NCBI GenBank assembly: GCA_946902985.2
Contig: OX336399.1
Span: forward strand, 157,666,411 to 157,730,410
DNA length: 64,000 nucleotides
Direction: 5' to 3'
Source: Meconema thalassinum
Lineage: Eukaryota > Arthropoda > Insecta > Orthoptera > Tettigoniidae
Part shown: in pieces, positions 9,815 through 21,721 of the stretch
How positions within the stretch are numbered: the first letter of the stretch is position 1
Layout of the letters: the number at the start of each line of letters is the position of its first letter
Program-made: the position numbers and the translations under genes
Notes under the pieces: model-generated
The model's input: only the letters and a program-made list of their open reading frames with translations
What the model was told of the DNA's origin: nothing
Database searches by the model: none

Positions 9815-11300
9815 CAGAGATTGGACTGACGATTTATCAGTCAAAAACAAAGTATATGCTAACATCTAGGGGAAAATATAATGAATTAGAGAGGAATGTG
9901 AAACTGAATCAGAAAGAATATGAACGCTGTAAAAATGTTAAATATTTAGGGTCAATAATAGCTGAAAACAATGATATGAGAGAAGAAATACATGCAAGGA
10001 TAGCAGCTGGAAATAGAAGTAACTTTACTTTAAGCAAAGTTTTTAAAGCAAGTAGTCTTAGTAGAAATCAGAAGCTGACTGTATATCGTACTGTAGTGAG
10101 ATCTGTAGTTATGTGTGGTTCAGAAACTTGGACCATGACACAAGGTGATGAAGAATTGTTAAGGAGATGGGAAGGGAAGATACTCGGTGAAGTATATGGA
10201 GCAGTAAAAGAGGGTGAATTCTGGCTAATCAGAAATAGCATGGAGATAAGAGAGTTGTATGGTAAGCCAGATATAGTAGTGAAAATAAAGATGATGATGA
10301 TGATGTTGATTATGATAATTGTTGTTTCAAGGAGCCTAACATCTAGGTTATCGGCCCCTAATGGTTTGGGTGATAGTGAAAAATGAGATGAGAATGAAAA
10401 CTATAACTAATACTAACTACAAACTTACATACTAGAAGAAGAAATGGTAAACAAATTGAAGGATAAGGCAAATAAAGGACAGGAAGAAACAAAATGCCCT
10501 CAACCCTCGAAGAATGAGAATTGAGGGACTGGGAAGGAAGGAGAGATATAAAAGGCAGATAGGAAAGGGGGAAAGAGCAGAGGGCCCACCCCAAAGTCAG
10601 TGGAAAGAGGGGAAAAACCGACCCCCGGGATCGGCAACTCCCGAACTCACCAGCCGTGAGCCCCTGTAAGTTTAGCACTATCCAGGGTGCACCAGAAGTG
10701 GTGGGGCTGCACACACCCTGCCTCCTTTAAAGCCTTGAGCAGAAGGCAGGAGATAACTTGAAAAGAAAAAGAAGGCTGACCACTTCCTGAAAGAGGGTAT
10801 CAGGAAAGATGATACAAGGGCCAATTAAGGCGGGAAAGGAAGAGACTCCCTAGGCCTCGGATACCCTCGGGGTCGGAAGAGAACAAGAGTTGACCAAGAG
10901 AGGTTGACAGGAAAGAAGACGGAGAGGAGCCCGGCACAAGTAGCCTAAGTGGAACCAATGCCGGACTGAGCTGGGGTCCCGTGGTCGCCAACCCACGTCC
11001 CACTAGATGTGAGCTCTGGGGGGGGGAGGGGGGAAGGGGGGGGGGAGGGGGGGGAAATAAAGAGTAGTAGATTGCGTTGGTTGGGACATGTAGAAAGAAT
11101 GACAGAGAACAGGGTGGTAAGGAAGGTCTTCGATGGAAAGCCAGGAGGACGTCGTGTGAGGGGAAGACCTAGGACCAGATGGCTGGACAAAGTGGAGGAG
11201 GATCTGAGAAAGATGGGAGTCAGAAGATGGAGAACCAAAGTAGTCAACAGGGAAGAATGGGCGGAGATTGTCCGGAAGACCAAGGCCCTACTACGGCTTC
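9815..11300 (+). pseudogene. LINE G: RT C-terminal region split by a 764 bp insertion
   Basis: The left part (to 10290) reads QSKTKYM, CKNVKYLGSIIAENND, VVRSVVMCGSETWTM and LYGKPDIVVKIK. The right part resumes at 11055 with SSRLRWLGHVERM, GRRVRGRPRTRWLDKV and REEWAEIV. These blocks are contiguous in the common RT tails of insect LINEs. They are interrupted by family B (10291-11054), flanked by the direct repeat AAATAAAG (10283-10290 and 11055-11062). No RT catalytic motifs remain, so the copy is 5' truncated. The clade is not resolved (RTE/jockey-like). Confidence 0.75.
10291..11054. mobile_element. Family B insertion inside LINE G
   Basis: The element opens with ATG/GAT-rich sequence and 'AGGAGCCTAACATCTAGG', and ends in a long G-rich tract (11021-11054). 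An 8 bp target duplication AAATAAAG flanks it. A second copy lies at 50936-51645 with the same start and the same internal phrase around 'GTCCCGTGGTCG' (10976-10987). It has no coding frame of note. The class is unknown; length and an 8-9 bp duplication would fit either a retroposon or a hAT-type derivative. Confidence 0.7.
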
Positions 11301-11315
11301 AGGGCCAAGGGGTAA

Positions 11316-11540
11316 GTAAGCAAGTCCGAGGACATGTTCCGCTCGATAGAGTTTGTAGCTGCTTCTATTCGGAGACCCATGGGGTGAGCTACAAGTACCG
11401 TCGCGTGTGGAATGTTGTCTGGGGAGGAAAGTATTAATGTATGGACGAGGAATTGGAAGGTAGCACCGACTGTGGCCTACAGTTAGGGACCAACCCCGAC
11501 ATTTGACTGGAAGGAAGATGGGAAACGACAGAAGTATGTC
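11316..11540 (-). mobile_element. SINE C fragment (tail part)
   Basis: It shares TGTCCGAGG-type sequence, 'GGTGAGCTACAAGTACCGT' and 'GTTAGGGACCAACCC' with 13918-14262 and 29205-29540. The tRNA-like head, which would lie at the right end, is missing here; the sequence runs into an AAT-rich stretch. Confidence 0.7.
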
Positions 11541-11572
11541 GTAGATAATAATAAAAATAATAAGAATAATAT

Positions 11573-11905
11573 TGTATGGCCTCGGGTGTCAGGTGCAAGC
11601 TTTGTTATTTGACGCCCATAGGGCAGCTTGCATGTCGAAATTTGTCGTTCCTTGGAACGCTATGAAAGTCAAGGACACTATAGCGCTTTCTAGTAGAGAA
11701 TGGAGGAACTTTGTTTTGGCGGAAAATCCCGAGATTCATTTTTCCACTATGAACACTGCCTATTGATTTGAAATGGGTTCTTTAACATGCCAACAACGTA
11801 TGACATGCGTGCCGTGATTTTTGTCGCCTTTCAAAATTCACTTACCACGGCCAGGGGTTGGTAGTCTGACACGATAATCACTCACCCACCGTGACAAGCA
11901 TGTCG
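11573..11905 (-). mobile_element. SINE R, copy 1
   Basis: It matches 39990-40325 along most of its length (GTATGGCCTCGGGTG..., CGCTATGAAAGTCAAGG, CGTGATTTTTGTCGCC, CACGATAATCACT). The right end, read in reverse, resembles a tRNA-like head beginning CACGGTGGG. The second copy preserves the B-box region better. Orientation is minus. Confidence 0.7.
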
Positions 11906-12050
11906 TAGATAAAGACGGCAATGCAGAGCGACCCTGTTTATACGTGTTATGTACCGATGTCGGTTCAATGCGAAACAGTATCGGACACCCGTTCAACAAG
12001 TTCCAAATCAAGAAATGGTTTCATCGCTCACTGATGTGGATAGTATTATA

Positions 12051-13516
12051 CACACATCAAAAAAAACTTTTGCATCACCTCGGTTCCAAGAGTTCCGGAA
12101 CCGTTAAATACAAAGGGAATAGAGATCAACACAAACAACATTTCAGCTCGTTTTATTGCTCATGAGACCCACACATTGCATGTTGTACCATCATACAGCT
12201 AGACTTTCAGCATTTGTGGTCCAGATTGCAGTACACACCACTACCTCTAATACCCAGTAGCACGTCCTCTTGCATTGATGCATGCCTGTATTCGCCGTGG
12301 CATACTATCCACAAGTTCATCAAGACACTGTTGGTCCAAATTGTCCCACTCCTCAACGACAATTCGGCGTAAATCTCTCAGAGTGGTTGGTGGGTCAAGA
12401 CGTCCATAAACAGCCCTTTTCAACATATCCCAGGCATGTTCGATAGGGTTCATGTCTGGCGAACATGCTGGCCACTGTAGTCGAGCGATGTCGTTATCTT
12501 GAAGGAACGCATTCACAAGATGCGCACGATGAGGTCGAGAATTGTCGTCCATGAAGACAAATGCCTCTCCAATATTCTGCCGATATGGTTGCACTATGGG
12601 TCGGAGGATGTCATTCAGGTATCGTAAAGCCGTTTCGGAGCCTTCCATGACCACCAGTGGCGTACGTCGGCCCCACATAATGCCACCCCAAAACATCAGG
12701 GAACCACCACCTTGCTGCACTCGCTGGACAGTGTGTCTAAGACGTTCAGCCTGACCAGGGTGCCTCCAAACACGTCTCCGACGATTGTCTGGTTGAAGGC
12801 ATATGCGACACTCATCGGTGAAGAGAACGTGATGCCAATTCCGTGGGGTCCATTCAGCATGTTGTTGGGCCCATCTGTACCGCGCTGCATGGTGTCGGGG
12901 TTGCAAAGCTGGACCTCGCCATGGACGTCGGGAGTGAAGTTGCGCATCATGCAGCCTATTGCGCACAGTTTGAGTTGAAACACGACGTCCTGTGGCTGAA
13001 CGAAACGCATTATTCAACATGGTGGCATTGCTGTCAGGGTTCCTCCGAGCGGCAATCCGTAAGTAGCGGTCATCCACTACAGTAGTAGCCCTTGGGCGGC
13101 CTGAGCGAGGCCTGTCATCGACAGTTCCTGTATCTCTGTACCTCCTCCATGTCCGAACAACATCGCTTTGGTTCACTCTGAGACGCCTGGAAACTTCCCT
13201 TGTTGAGAGCCCTTCTTGACACAAAGTAACAATGCGGACGCGATCGAACTGCGGTATTAACCTTCTAGGCATGGTAGAACTACAGACAACATGAGCAGCG
13301 TACCTTCGTCCTGGTGGAATGACTGGAACTGATCGGCTGTCGTACCCCCTCCGTCTAATAGGCCCTGCTCATGCATGGTTGTTTACATCTTTGAGCAGTT
13401 TTAGTGACATCTATGAACAGTCAAAGGGACTGTACCTTGGATACAATATACACAGTCAACGTCTATATGCCGGAGATCTGGGAACCGAGGTGATGCAAAA
13501 CTTTTTTTGATGTGTG
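12051..13516 (-). mobile_element. Tc1/mariner element, copy 1 (complete)
   Basis: The 1466 bp element is bounded by TA (12049-12050 and 13517-13518). Its terminal inverted repeats begin CACACATCAAAAAAA and continue GCATCACCTCGGTTCC on both sides. They are about 37 bp with one indel or mismatch. It holds one uninterrupted transposase gene on the minus strand. A second copy at 57558-59022 is nearly identical, which points to recent transposition. Confidence 0.95.
12247..13272 (-). CDS. Tc1-like transposase, DD34E, intact
   Basis: The 341-residue protein has the usual length for Tc1 transposases. It cuts and pastes the element through its TIRs. Residues 1-110 form the paired-like double HTH region (GLSTREVSRRLRVNQSDVVRTW) with a GRPR hook at about 58-61. 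The catalytic triad is visible: Asp153 in FTDEC, Asp243 in MDDNSRPH, and Glu278 in SPDMNPIEHAW. There are 34 residues between the last two. The start ATG at 13270-13272 is supported by the identical position in copy 2. There is no stop or frameshift, so this copy may encode active enzyme. It lies between the element's own TIRs and has no other gene partner. Confidence 0.95.
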   Translation of the reverse strand: MPRRLIPQFDRVRIVTLCQEGLSTREVSRRLRVNQSDVVRTWRRYRDTGTVDDRPRSGRPRATTVVDDRYLRIAARRNPDSNATMLNNAFRSATGRRVSTQTVRNRLHDAQLHSRRPWRGPALQPRHHAARYRWAQQHAEWTPRNWHHVLFTDECRICLQPDNRRRRVWRHPGQAERLRHTVQRVQQGGGSLMFWGGIMWGRRTPLVVMEGSETALRYLNDILRPIVQPYRQNIGEAFVFMDDNSRPHRAHLVNAFLQDNDIARLQWPACSPDMNPIEHAWDMLKRAVYGRLDPPTTLRDLRRIVVEEWDNLDQQCLDELVDSMPRRIQACINARGRATGY

Positions 13517-13917
13517 TATTACGAGAGCTTCAACTGCCGATAGGTTATGAGGGCTAATAGAGTGCAATCCTAGGTTTGCCTTGATAATGTAACTTTCACA
13601 CGCCAGCTGGTATAGTTGACAGCCATAGTTCCATGAACTCCTCGGGGCAAACAGTTAAAGCAGAAGTTTGCTTGCTCAAACTCTATTTAGACAACACATA
13701 AGCTTAACACTGCACAATCTAGTTGAAATGATCGAGACCAGCTTTCCCAAACATAACCTTGGTGACGACAACCATGCTTTGTTTGTTATTTCACTTTAGG
13801 GGGTTGCGACATCTTGGACATAAGCCTCGTGTATTTGGGTGTGTGTTGATGCTCTCTGATAGCTGTGGTGTCTGTACATGTGTGTGTATTTGTGGTTTAT
13901 TTTTAGTTTTTTTTTTG
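13517..13917. other. Unassigned DNA between Tc1 copy 1 and a SINE
   Basis: Low-information sequence with TG-rich patches around 13840-13900. No feature recognised. Confidence 0.4.
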
Positions 13918-14262
13918 CGTATGACTTTTAATGCCGGGAGTGTCCGAGGACATATTCAGCTCGCCAGAGTTTGTAGCTGCTTCTATAAGGACACCCATGG
14001 GGTGAGCTACAAGTACCGTCACGTGTGAAGTGTTTTCTGGTGAGGAAAGTGTGGATGTAAGGACGAGGAATTGGAAGGTAGCGGCTGTGGCCTATAGTTA
14101 GGGACCAACCCTGGCATTTGCCTGGAAGGAAGATGGGGAAACCACAGAAGACCATCTTCAAGGTTGCCGGCGGGGGGATTTAAACCTCCTCGCCTCCCGG
14201 ATGTGAGCGACTGCCCGCAGCCACGCCGTAACAACCACGGCTAACTCGCCTGGTTATATTTG
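13918..14262 (-). mobile_element. SINE C, nearly complete
   Basis: Read in reverse, the element starts with a tRNA-like head around 14170-14255 (GTTAGCCGTGG ... GAGGAGGTTTAAATCC, box B altered from GGTTCGAATCC). The central 'GTGGTTTCCCCATCTTCC' box shared by several SINEs here comes next. It ends with the GTCCGAGGACAT-type tail at the left. The copy at 29205-29540 matches closely. Confidence 0.8.
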
Positions 14263-14329
14263 TAGTTGAAAGTCACGATTTGAAAGGAGGTGGCGATGGC
14301 ATTAAAAGACACTGGGAATCAGTTATCTC

Positions 14330-14404
14330 AAAGAAAACAAGTAGTTCCGTGAAGAACTATACAGCCTATTTTCATATATCCTACTCATGTTAATTGCCTC
14401 TATT
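14330..14404 (+). repeat. Family A fragment (5' end only)
   Basis: It starts with AACAAGTAGTTCCGTGAAG and AGCCTATTTTCATAT and stops abruptly at 'GCCTCTAT'. The copy is truncated on the right. Confidence 0.8.
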
Positions 14405-17400
14405 GAACCCATGGGCCATAGGGTCCATGATGGTCGAACCAATGTCCTTAAGGAAGAAATGAAAGAAACGTATAGTTTCTTGAAGGAACGGAGAGAGATT
14501 TTAAGCCAGGAATATAGCTTAACATTGTGCAAGCGGCTAGGGACAGATGCTCCGTAGATGAGATCACCCCACTCAACATTTCAGAGAGGGCCGGTCACGA
14601 GTATTAATAACTGAGTGGAAGTTTCCACCGTGATAGAAAGAGAAGCCTGAATCGGAATTCAAGCTGACGTGGCTGGAAATTGACAACGTCGCATACGCAC
14701 CAGAAGAGGAATAATTAAAATTAACACGTTTACGAGCATAATAATGAGTAAACAAGCACAGTACAGTGAATTATTTTGAATGAGAGATTTTTCAGTATAG
14801 AGAAACCATGTAATAATTGTGCAGAAATAAACTGCCGACGTAAGACGACGTCATCGGTGAATTACCTAAGCTTCTGTGGAGGGGAGAGAGCAAAAAGAAT
14901 GCAACACCCACACAATTGAGGACGAGAAATTAATTAATATCTCCGAATTGCACGATCGATTCTTAGGTGCAATAAGATCATTTGACATTGAGGAGAAAAG
15001 CTTTCGGAAGGTATAATTTTTATATTGGTGGCACCATTATTTTAGAAGTTGACCACAGAAAAGGCTTGAGTCTTATTTTTTTTGTAGTAAAACAGTATAA
15101 AGCTTCGGGTGTTTCCAAACCAATCATGCAGTATTCAGACAGCCAGAGGTGCTGTATCACGTCACATCGCATCAGTCCTACAAGCATTCCGTGAGGGGAA
15201 GTGCTGCTCCATGACGTAGAAGTAATCATTCCGACAGTCCGTGAAGGGACGTGACTCTGTGTTACATCGATAACAGCTGCCAGTGCTCCTTGAGGGGAGA
15301 AAACGCTATTTTACATCACCGAAGTAAGATCAAATAGCCACAGGCGTCACAGTAGTAACGACTTGCTTGCCTCCATAAGGAGCCGTCAAGACGAAAATTA
15401 AAAGTATCGCCGTAGTGAAGTATTAGGAAAATCCTAATTATAGGATTTAGGCCGACTGTATACAAGTTAAAGTGAAGATTCGCAAGATATAGTCAGAGCA
15501 GGCTGCGAACGTCGGACTTAAAGGCGATAGGTCGTTAAATGTAACGAACAGATCATAACGTACGGAAGTATCGTACCAGACAGATAAACTGTTATTTAAG
15601 TTGAAGCAACCTAAAAAGGAAGAACAGAATAAGGTTCGAACGTAGGAGCGTTAAAAAACAGTTCAAATAAATAGAATAGGAGACTATAAGCATTAGCTCC
15701 AGATAGCAGGCGAACAATTATAATAGTACTAGAATCAAAAAGTGCTAGCTGCTAGAAACTAATCTATAGGTCTTAGAGGAGACCTCGATCCATATAGACT
15801 CTCGTTAGGATCAATAGACAGATCTACAGAGAAGCCGTTCAAGCGAGATAATAGCCAGTTATCCAGGATAGGAATAGCAGAATTGAACTCCAGGGAACAG
15901 TAGATGTTTCGGGACTTTCGGATTCTTCAAAATAGGGAGCCGACATCAGATAAATCTCACGCTTGGAAACGGGAATTTAAGAAGATCACGTGTGATAGGC
16001 GCAGAAACGCGGCCTAGTGATCGAGTAATTGTGAAGTGTAAAATAATCAAGATTGTGTGTTAGATAATATTTTTAGTGTTATTATGTGTTCAAAAGGGAC
16101 ACACCAGTATATAAAAATGTCGTCAATATTAAGTGTTCTAGATATAGGTCCAAAAGTGTTTTTACGTAAGATGAATACCTTTAATATGGTGTAAACAGTT
16201 CGAAGTGGGCCCAAAAATGAAACGCCACACCAGATTTAAGATCATGGGATGATCTGAAAATATGTAAGTACAAAATTCATTTTTATTTTGGTGTCAGAAA
16301 TTGATTGTGTACAACTCACCGGAGTTTTTGAGTGAAAGGGATGTGTTTTAATGAATGAATATTGAATAATCAAGAATACGGTCTGAACAATAATAAATAA
16401 ATAGAGAAATTATGAATAATGATGTAAAGAATAAATTCCGTAGAGAAATATGTGAATAAAGGGTTAATGTATTTAACAAATGTCATAAGAGCAAGCGAAA
16501 TATCATTTAATTATCATGAAAGACGTTGAATAAAGTAAAGTTGAGATATGAAAGAAATAGCCTTTGAGCTTGTATAAAGAATAAAGATAATAATAATAAT
16601 AATTAAATATGGAAATGTTAAATAAAAATCAAATAAATTGATATGAACATAAGAGCGTTAAGCCTTAACGTATGTGTAAGAAATGAGGTTCAATGGAATA
16701 TTTTAAAACAGGGAGCGATTTATCGACCATGGAAAGATTAATATGTGAATTAAAATAATATGAATTGTTACTAAAGCGATTTACCAGTTCTTGGGAAGAC
16801 ATTTCGGCTTAAAATAATGCATAGCGCATAATAAGCGCAAATATAATATTAAAGTGTCACGCTAGGAACGCGTAGTGGTTAAATACTTGGTACATTACTT
16901 ATGGAGGGTAGTTGATTGCAGTGAATTGATAATTGTGTAAGTCCTCTATTTGTGATATGGTATCACGAGGCATTGTGTATGTATTTAAAAAGGGAGCTAA
17001 TATATGGTATTATTGAGCGTATGTCATTGGGCCACGGCCGACTCTAAATCGCATTTTGTATAAGCCCTCTGTAAGGGATTTGTTCCCGAGGCACCTGAAG
17101 AGATTCGAATGCAGGATCTTCTTATGATAAAAGCCCCTGAAATTCTTCGTCGTCGTATGTGTATTTAATCTTCCCAATCAATGAGGACCCTCTCATAATT
17201 AATAAATGCCAAGGATATGATAATGGTCTTTGAACCAAAGAATAGTTGTTTGAATGTTACGGTACAATAAAGCCCGGTCTCCTCAGAACTGGATGAATGG
17301 AAAGGTTTGTTTTGAAAGCCTTGAAAATAAGCTACTAAATGTTGGGTCAGGCGGGATGTCTCCCCACCCTAACGTGTCATAAATCGCACCCCATGTAGTG

Positions 17401-18309
17401 GAGTCTAGCCTTCTTAAAGCGAGAAGGAACTGAGACCGTCTCGTAAGCTGTTTTAAAGAGAAACGAATACACCAGGAGTGTTTAAAGTTGTAAACGACCC
17501 GGGCGTTGAACCGAGGTCCTTAAAGATAGATATTTCGTTTGCCGGTTCAGATCGTAGTTTCTTATATGATAATGGTCTATTTAAGACATGAGAGATAAAT
17601 AACAATCCCTAATGTAATAATGTATGGACGTGGGATTCCACGAGTTGATTGAAGGCAACTGAGTTCGGGAGTAACTATAGTTTTTTGACTGTGTCAAGTA
17701 CCTTCACGCTCTGGAGTACACAATTTATTTTCTGATTACCTTAATATGTTTGTGAAATAAAGAGAGATGATAACAGCTGAATGTGTGGACATGCCCAAAA
17801 TATTGAATTAAATAATTAACAGAGATTTTAAATATAATTATATATTTGTTTTTGAGAAATAAGAAAATATAAAAGCTAGTGTTTGAGGTGTGCAAGGATG
17901 ACACCGTAATAATGTAAATGCATGGAGCCAAAGAGCTCAGAATTATGTAAACTTAATGTTAGTGCTTTATGGAAGTGAGACTAAGTAAGAATTGTTGGTT
18001 TATGTGGAAACCACAGGTTTTGAATTCAATATTTGTTTATTTTATTTTGTGATCCCTTGTTCATTTGGAACAAGCAGTTGATATTTGGGTCAGTAATTAA
18101 ATTGTTTAATTGTTTGTAGCGCCATTAATTTTATTAATTAAATGTGTTTAAATAGGAGTTGATTTTGTTGTTATTTTTGCAAGTGTATCCTCTAATTAAT
18201 CCAAAATATGTGAGTCACAGAGTGGGGGAACTTACCGCTGCCCCGAAATCCCGAATTGAGCTACGCTGGTATACTGTGATTGGCATATTTCTTGCTAAAT
18301 GGGCACACT
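14405..18309. other. Long non-coding stretch of unknown origin
   Basis: No frame above 90 codons, no SINE head and no clear terminal repeat. Around 15180-15290 there are loosely repeated CCGTGAGGGGA-type units. From about 16300 to 18150 the sequence is AT-rich. Two similar 'TATGATAATGGTCT' phrases occur near 17217 and 17567. The composition would fit untranslated or LTR sequence of a retroelement, but I cannot pair any LTRs. I see nothing firm here. Confidence 0.35.
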
Positions 18310-19773
18310 ATCAACATACAAAATTTCAGTTTGATTGTTGTGATAGATTCGTAGATATGGAGAACCATCTAAATATTTCAGATGGTCACCAGGTTGGATT
18401 TTTATTTATGCACTATTATACTACATGAAGATTATAGTGTACGTGTGGTATTCAAACTTCAATCGTATGATTAGGACACAAGAAGTAAAAAGGAGATTTT
18501 AAAATTTCACACAGCTGCCATCTTGTGGTTATGAAAACGATTGAAATAAATTAGATGCCCGTGGATTAACATTTGTATAAGCATTTAACGTGCAAATTTC
18601 ACTGCACTCGGATGGTCAAATCGCGAGAAACGTCCATTTAAATATTTATACTTCGTGTCGCTGCCGTGTTGGATTTGTGCTCACCAGGTTACTGAAAGTC
18701 CTATAGGTGAAGTTATGTTCATAGCCTCAATGAACATAAAAAAATATCAGTTTGATTGCTGTAAAAGATTCGTAGATATTGAGAACCATCAACATATTTC
18801 GGATGCTCGCCATTTTGGATTGTTATATGTATAGGCCATAGAGTTATGTGCCATTAAAGGAAAATTATTGCGTAACTTCATTATTCAAACTTTCACTTCC
18901 ATCACATGATTACGACACAAGAAATAAAATCTTAATTTTAAAATTTCGCACAGCTACCATCTTGAGGTTATGTAAACAATTGAACCAAATTAGATGCCAG
19001 TGTATTATAATATGTACATGTATAATCATTTACTGTACCACATTTCACTGCGCACAGATGGTTAAATCACGAGAAACGTCTATTAACATGTTTCAACTTC
19101 GCTTGGCCGCCATGTTCGTTTTGTACATTACAGGTGTTTGAAAGTTACATAGATAAACGTGCAATAGTGACCTTTATCACCGTACACAATTTCATGGTGA
19201 CATCTGTAATAGTTTCGGAGATATAGAATGCCATTGAAATATTTCGCACAGCCGCCATTTTGAGGTTATGTAAACAATTGAACCAAATTAGACGCCAGTG
19301 CATTACAATGTGTATAAACTTTTGCAGTACCAAGCTTCATTTCGTTTGGATGGTTAAATCGCGAGAAATGTCTATTTAAAAGTCTCAACTTCGCTTGGCA
19401 GCCATATTGGTTTTGTAGTTACCAGGTTTATGAAAGGCTCATAGATGAACTTCTAGTAGTGCCCTTTTTCACCGTACAAAATTTCAGGGTGATATCTGTA
19501 ATAGTTGCGGAGATACTGAATGCTGGTGAAATATTTCGCACAGCCGCCATGTTGGATTGGTGAGACACAATAAAATTTGAGGGGCACGATCGGGGTCGGC
19601 CAGAACGGTGCTATGATCTTACCGAAGTTAATTGAAATCGCTCCAGCCGTTTAGAAGTTATTAGGGGGGACACACATACACACGAATCACACACGCACAC
19701 ACAGACAGACACACGGACAAAAGGTGATCTCATAAGCCTATTTTCTTTTTTTTTCATAAAATGAAAATAGGCT
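18310..19773 (+). mobile_element. Family A repeat, second long copy (5' truncated)
   Basis: It matches 6232-7687 in order: the CAGATTCGTAGATAT-type block, the diverged internal repeats, a CA-rich tract near 19675-19715, and the terminal hairpin AGCCTATTTTC (19735-19745) / GAAAATAGGCT (19763-19773). The first roughly 60 bp of the family are missing. On the right it abuts a LINE J fragment. Confidence 0.75.
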
Positions 19774-20160
19774 CAAAATAACCAGTGATAGACGAAGCAA
19801 AGAGGATTTAAAAGTAGGTTGGCTGAGGCAAGATAAGCATTTCTACAGAAATGAAATCTGTTGACATCGAAATATAGATGTAGGTATTTTTGAAAGTCTT
19901 TGTTTGGAGTGTGGCACTCTGTGGAAGTGAAGCTTGGATTGTTGATGCAGCAGAAAAGATGAGAATAGAAGCGTTTGAAATGTGGTGTTACAGGAGAATT
20001 ATGAAAATCAGATGGGTAGATAGAGTAGCAAATAAAGAATATTATTAGCACGAGTGGGCGAGGAGAGATTTTCTGCAATTGCTAATGAAGAGAAGAGATT
20101 GATTGGTAGGACACGTACTAAGACATTCAGGAATAATCTGGCATTCTGAGGAGGTGGGCA
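19774..20160 (+). pseudogene. LINE J fragment (RT C-terminal part)
   Basis: The sequence parallels 61200-61590 of the long LINE J frame: ATAACCAGTGATRGACGAAG, then 'SVALYGSE'-type, 'FEMWCYRRIMKIRWVDRV' and 'RRDXLVGHVLRH' blocks. Frameshifts and a stop break it. Both ends are truncated, the left one by family A. Confidence 0.75.
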
Positions 20161-20162
20161 TA

Positions 20163-20385
20163 CTATGTTATTCTCCGTTTCTGGATTTCACATGAGATCT
20201 TTTCAGTGTGGGAGTATATTTCTGAAATACTCCAGAGCTTGTAACCTACAACTTTGAACTTAGGACCAAGAATTATCCTAATGATCTTTCTTTCCTTAAT
20301 TTCAAGTCGCTCGATCGGGCCAGCTGCGCGGTTTGTTAGGCATTCTGCTGCATACAGTGCTTCCGGTCTAATCACAGTTTGATAG
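20163..20385 (-). pseudogene. LINE E fragment, short C-terminal piece
   Basis: The minus frame gives RPEALYAAECLTNR, ERLEIKERKIIRIILGPK. This is the conserved 'PEALYAAE...LE.KERKI.R.ILGP' block seen again at 20890-20970, 29050-29092 and 54170-54240. It ends at an ATT tract near 20390. Confidence 0.7.
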
Positions 20386-20396
20386 TTCTATTATTA

Positions 20397-21700
20397 TTAT
20401 TCTTCTTTATTTCTTTCACCCAACTTGGGGGTACATGAAATCAATAATTTTTTATTGTATTGAGCTTTCCTTTTGGCCCAGTATTGCCTCATCGTTTGAG
20501 ATCTTGCGTCCCTTTCTTCGGCAGAGATGTGGATCGTATGCTTTTGTTTGATTTTAACTTGGAACCTTTGTCTCTTATCCTTGGTGATAGTTTTGGCTGT
20601 TTTGTCCATGAGCATGGTATCTGTAATTTGGAGTTCAACGAGGTCTTTCTCAGATTCCTTAAACCAAATAGGTTTTTTTTTTCTTTTATTACGAAAGTAG
20701 TCAAAGATATTTTAGGTTAGTCTATTTGAATTCATTCGGAGAATGTGCCCATAAAATCAATTCTCCTGTTTTTTTATTGTGTACGAGAGTTTTTTAGTCT
20801 TTTGGTAAAGAGATTCATTCCTGACATGGATTAATTTGTTTTTATGAAATTTGGGGCCTAAGATTTTGCGTAATATGTTTCTTTCCTTAACCTCCGTCCT
20901 TTGAAGCGGTCCCTGGGTGGTGAGGGACAATGTTTCGGCTGCATATAAGGCTTCTGGTTTAATTACCGTGTTATAATGTCTAATCTTGGTATTCCAGGAG
21001 AGAGACTTCGTGTTATAAGTGTACTTCGTAAATTGGAAGGCCAATTCAACTTTATTTCTCCTAGATTCCATTCCCTTTTTCTCTAGCGCATTCCAGCTGA
21101 TACATTCCCCAAGATATTTGAATTCTTTTGACGATGTATATGTATTGTTTGCCCACTTAAAGCTTTTTTCGTGTTTTTATGTTCTTCATTAGTTTGGTCT
21201 TTTCAACTGAGACTTCGAAACCCATTTTTAACGCTTGCCTCGGGAGTTCGAGGATCTGTTCCATGGCTTCTTCCCATGTCTCAGCTAGTAAGGTCATGTC
21301 ACCAGCAAAAGCTAAACAATAAAATTTACCTTAACGCCTTTGTTTTAGTTCCTATTCTGATTCAACATTACACTCTCTGACTACTCTTTCTAGGGCACAG
21401 TTTAACAGCAGTGGAGAAAGTCCATCTCCATGCCGTTCTCCTGTTTTAATCTCAAAAGGGGTGGGGAGTTCCCCCATGAATTAGACTTTGGAGAATGTAT
21501 TAGTTAGTAACTAAGTTAGTAACGCCGGCCGTGAAAGCCTAAGCTGTTGTATTAGTTAGTGTTTCCCTGATTAGGTTTGTAGTTTTGTAGTTCTTTCATG
21601 ACCGAGAATAAGGATTACCTATCTATAGAGTCGTATGCCTTTTGGAAGTCAATGAAAGTGATAACATAAGAATTAGCCCGTGATTTTTGGTAGTTCATGA
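20397..21700 (-). pseudogene. LINE E, RT core to C-terminus, decayed
   Basis: Read leftwards, it shows FIDFQKAYDSIDR (RT motif A, near 21640), a DGLSPLL block (motif B, near 21420), and an FAGDMTLLAE segment (motif C, near 21300). In motif C the first catalytic Asp is replaced by Gly. The WNTKIRHYNTVIKPEALYAAETL block follows, and the tail 'YWAKRKAQYN' ends near 20480. Stops and shifts split it. A 40 bp insertion with a 12 bp duplication sits at 21509-21548. Its 5' end is cut by the ATT array that received Dong/R4 copy 2. Confidence 0.75.
21509..21548. other. 40 bp insertion flanked by a 12 bp direct repeat
   Basis: GTATTAGTTAGT occurs at 21497-21508 and again at 21549-21560. The LINE E sequence is continuous if one copy and the 40 bp between are removed. 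The insert includes GCCGGCCGTGAAAGCC. Confidence 0.7.
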
Positions 21701-21721
21701 TTTATTATTATTATTATTTAT

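Noticed and set aside
9526..9869. Frames with poly-Ile or poly-Tyr runs
   Set aside because: They are microsatellite translations overlapping the reverse-strand LINE.
12542..13085. Several plus-strand and out-of-frame ORFs over the Tc1 transposase
   Set aside because: They mirror the GC-richer transposase gene in other frames and recur identically in copy 2.
14405..18309. A complete LTR retrotransposon without coding capacity
   Set aside because: I could not find a pair of direct LTR copies, a primer-binding site or a polypurine tract.
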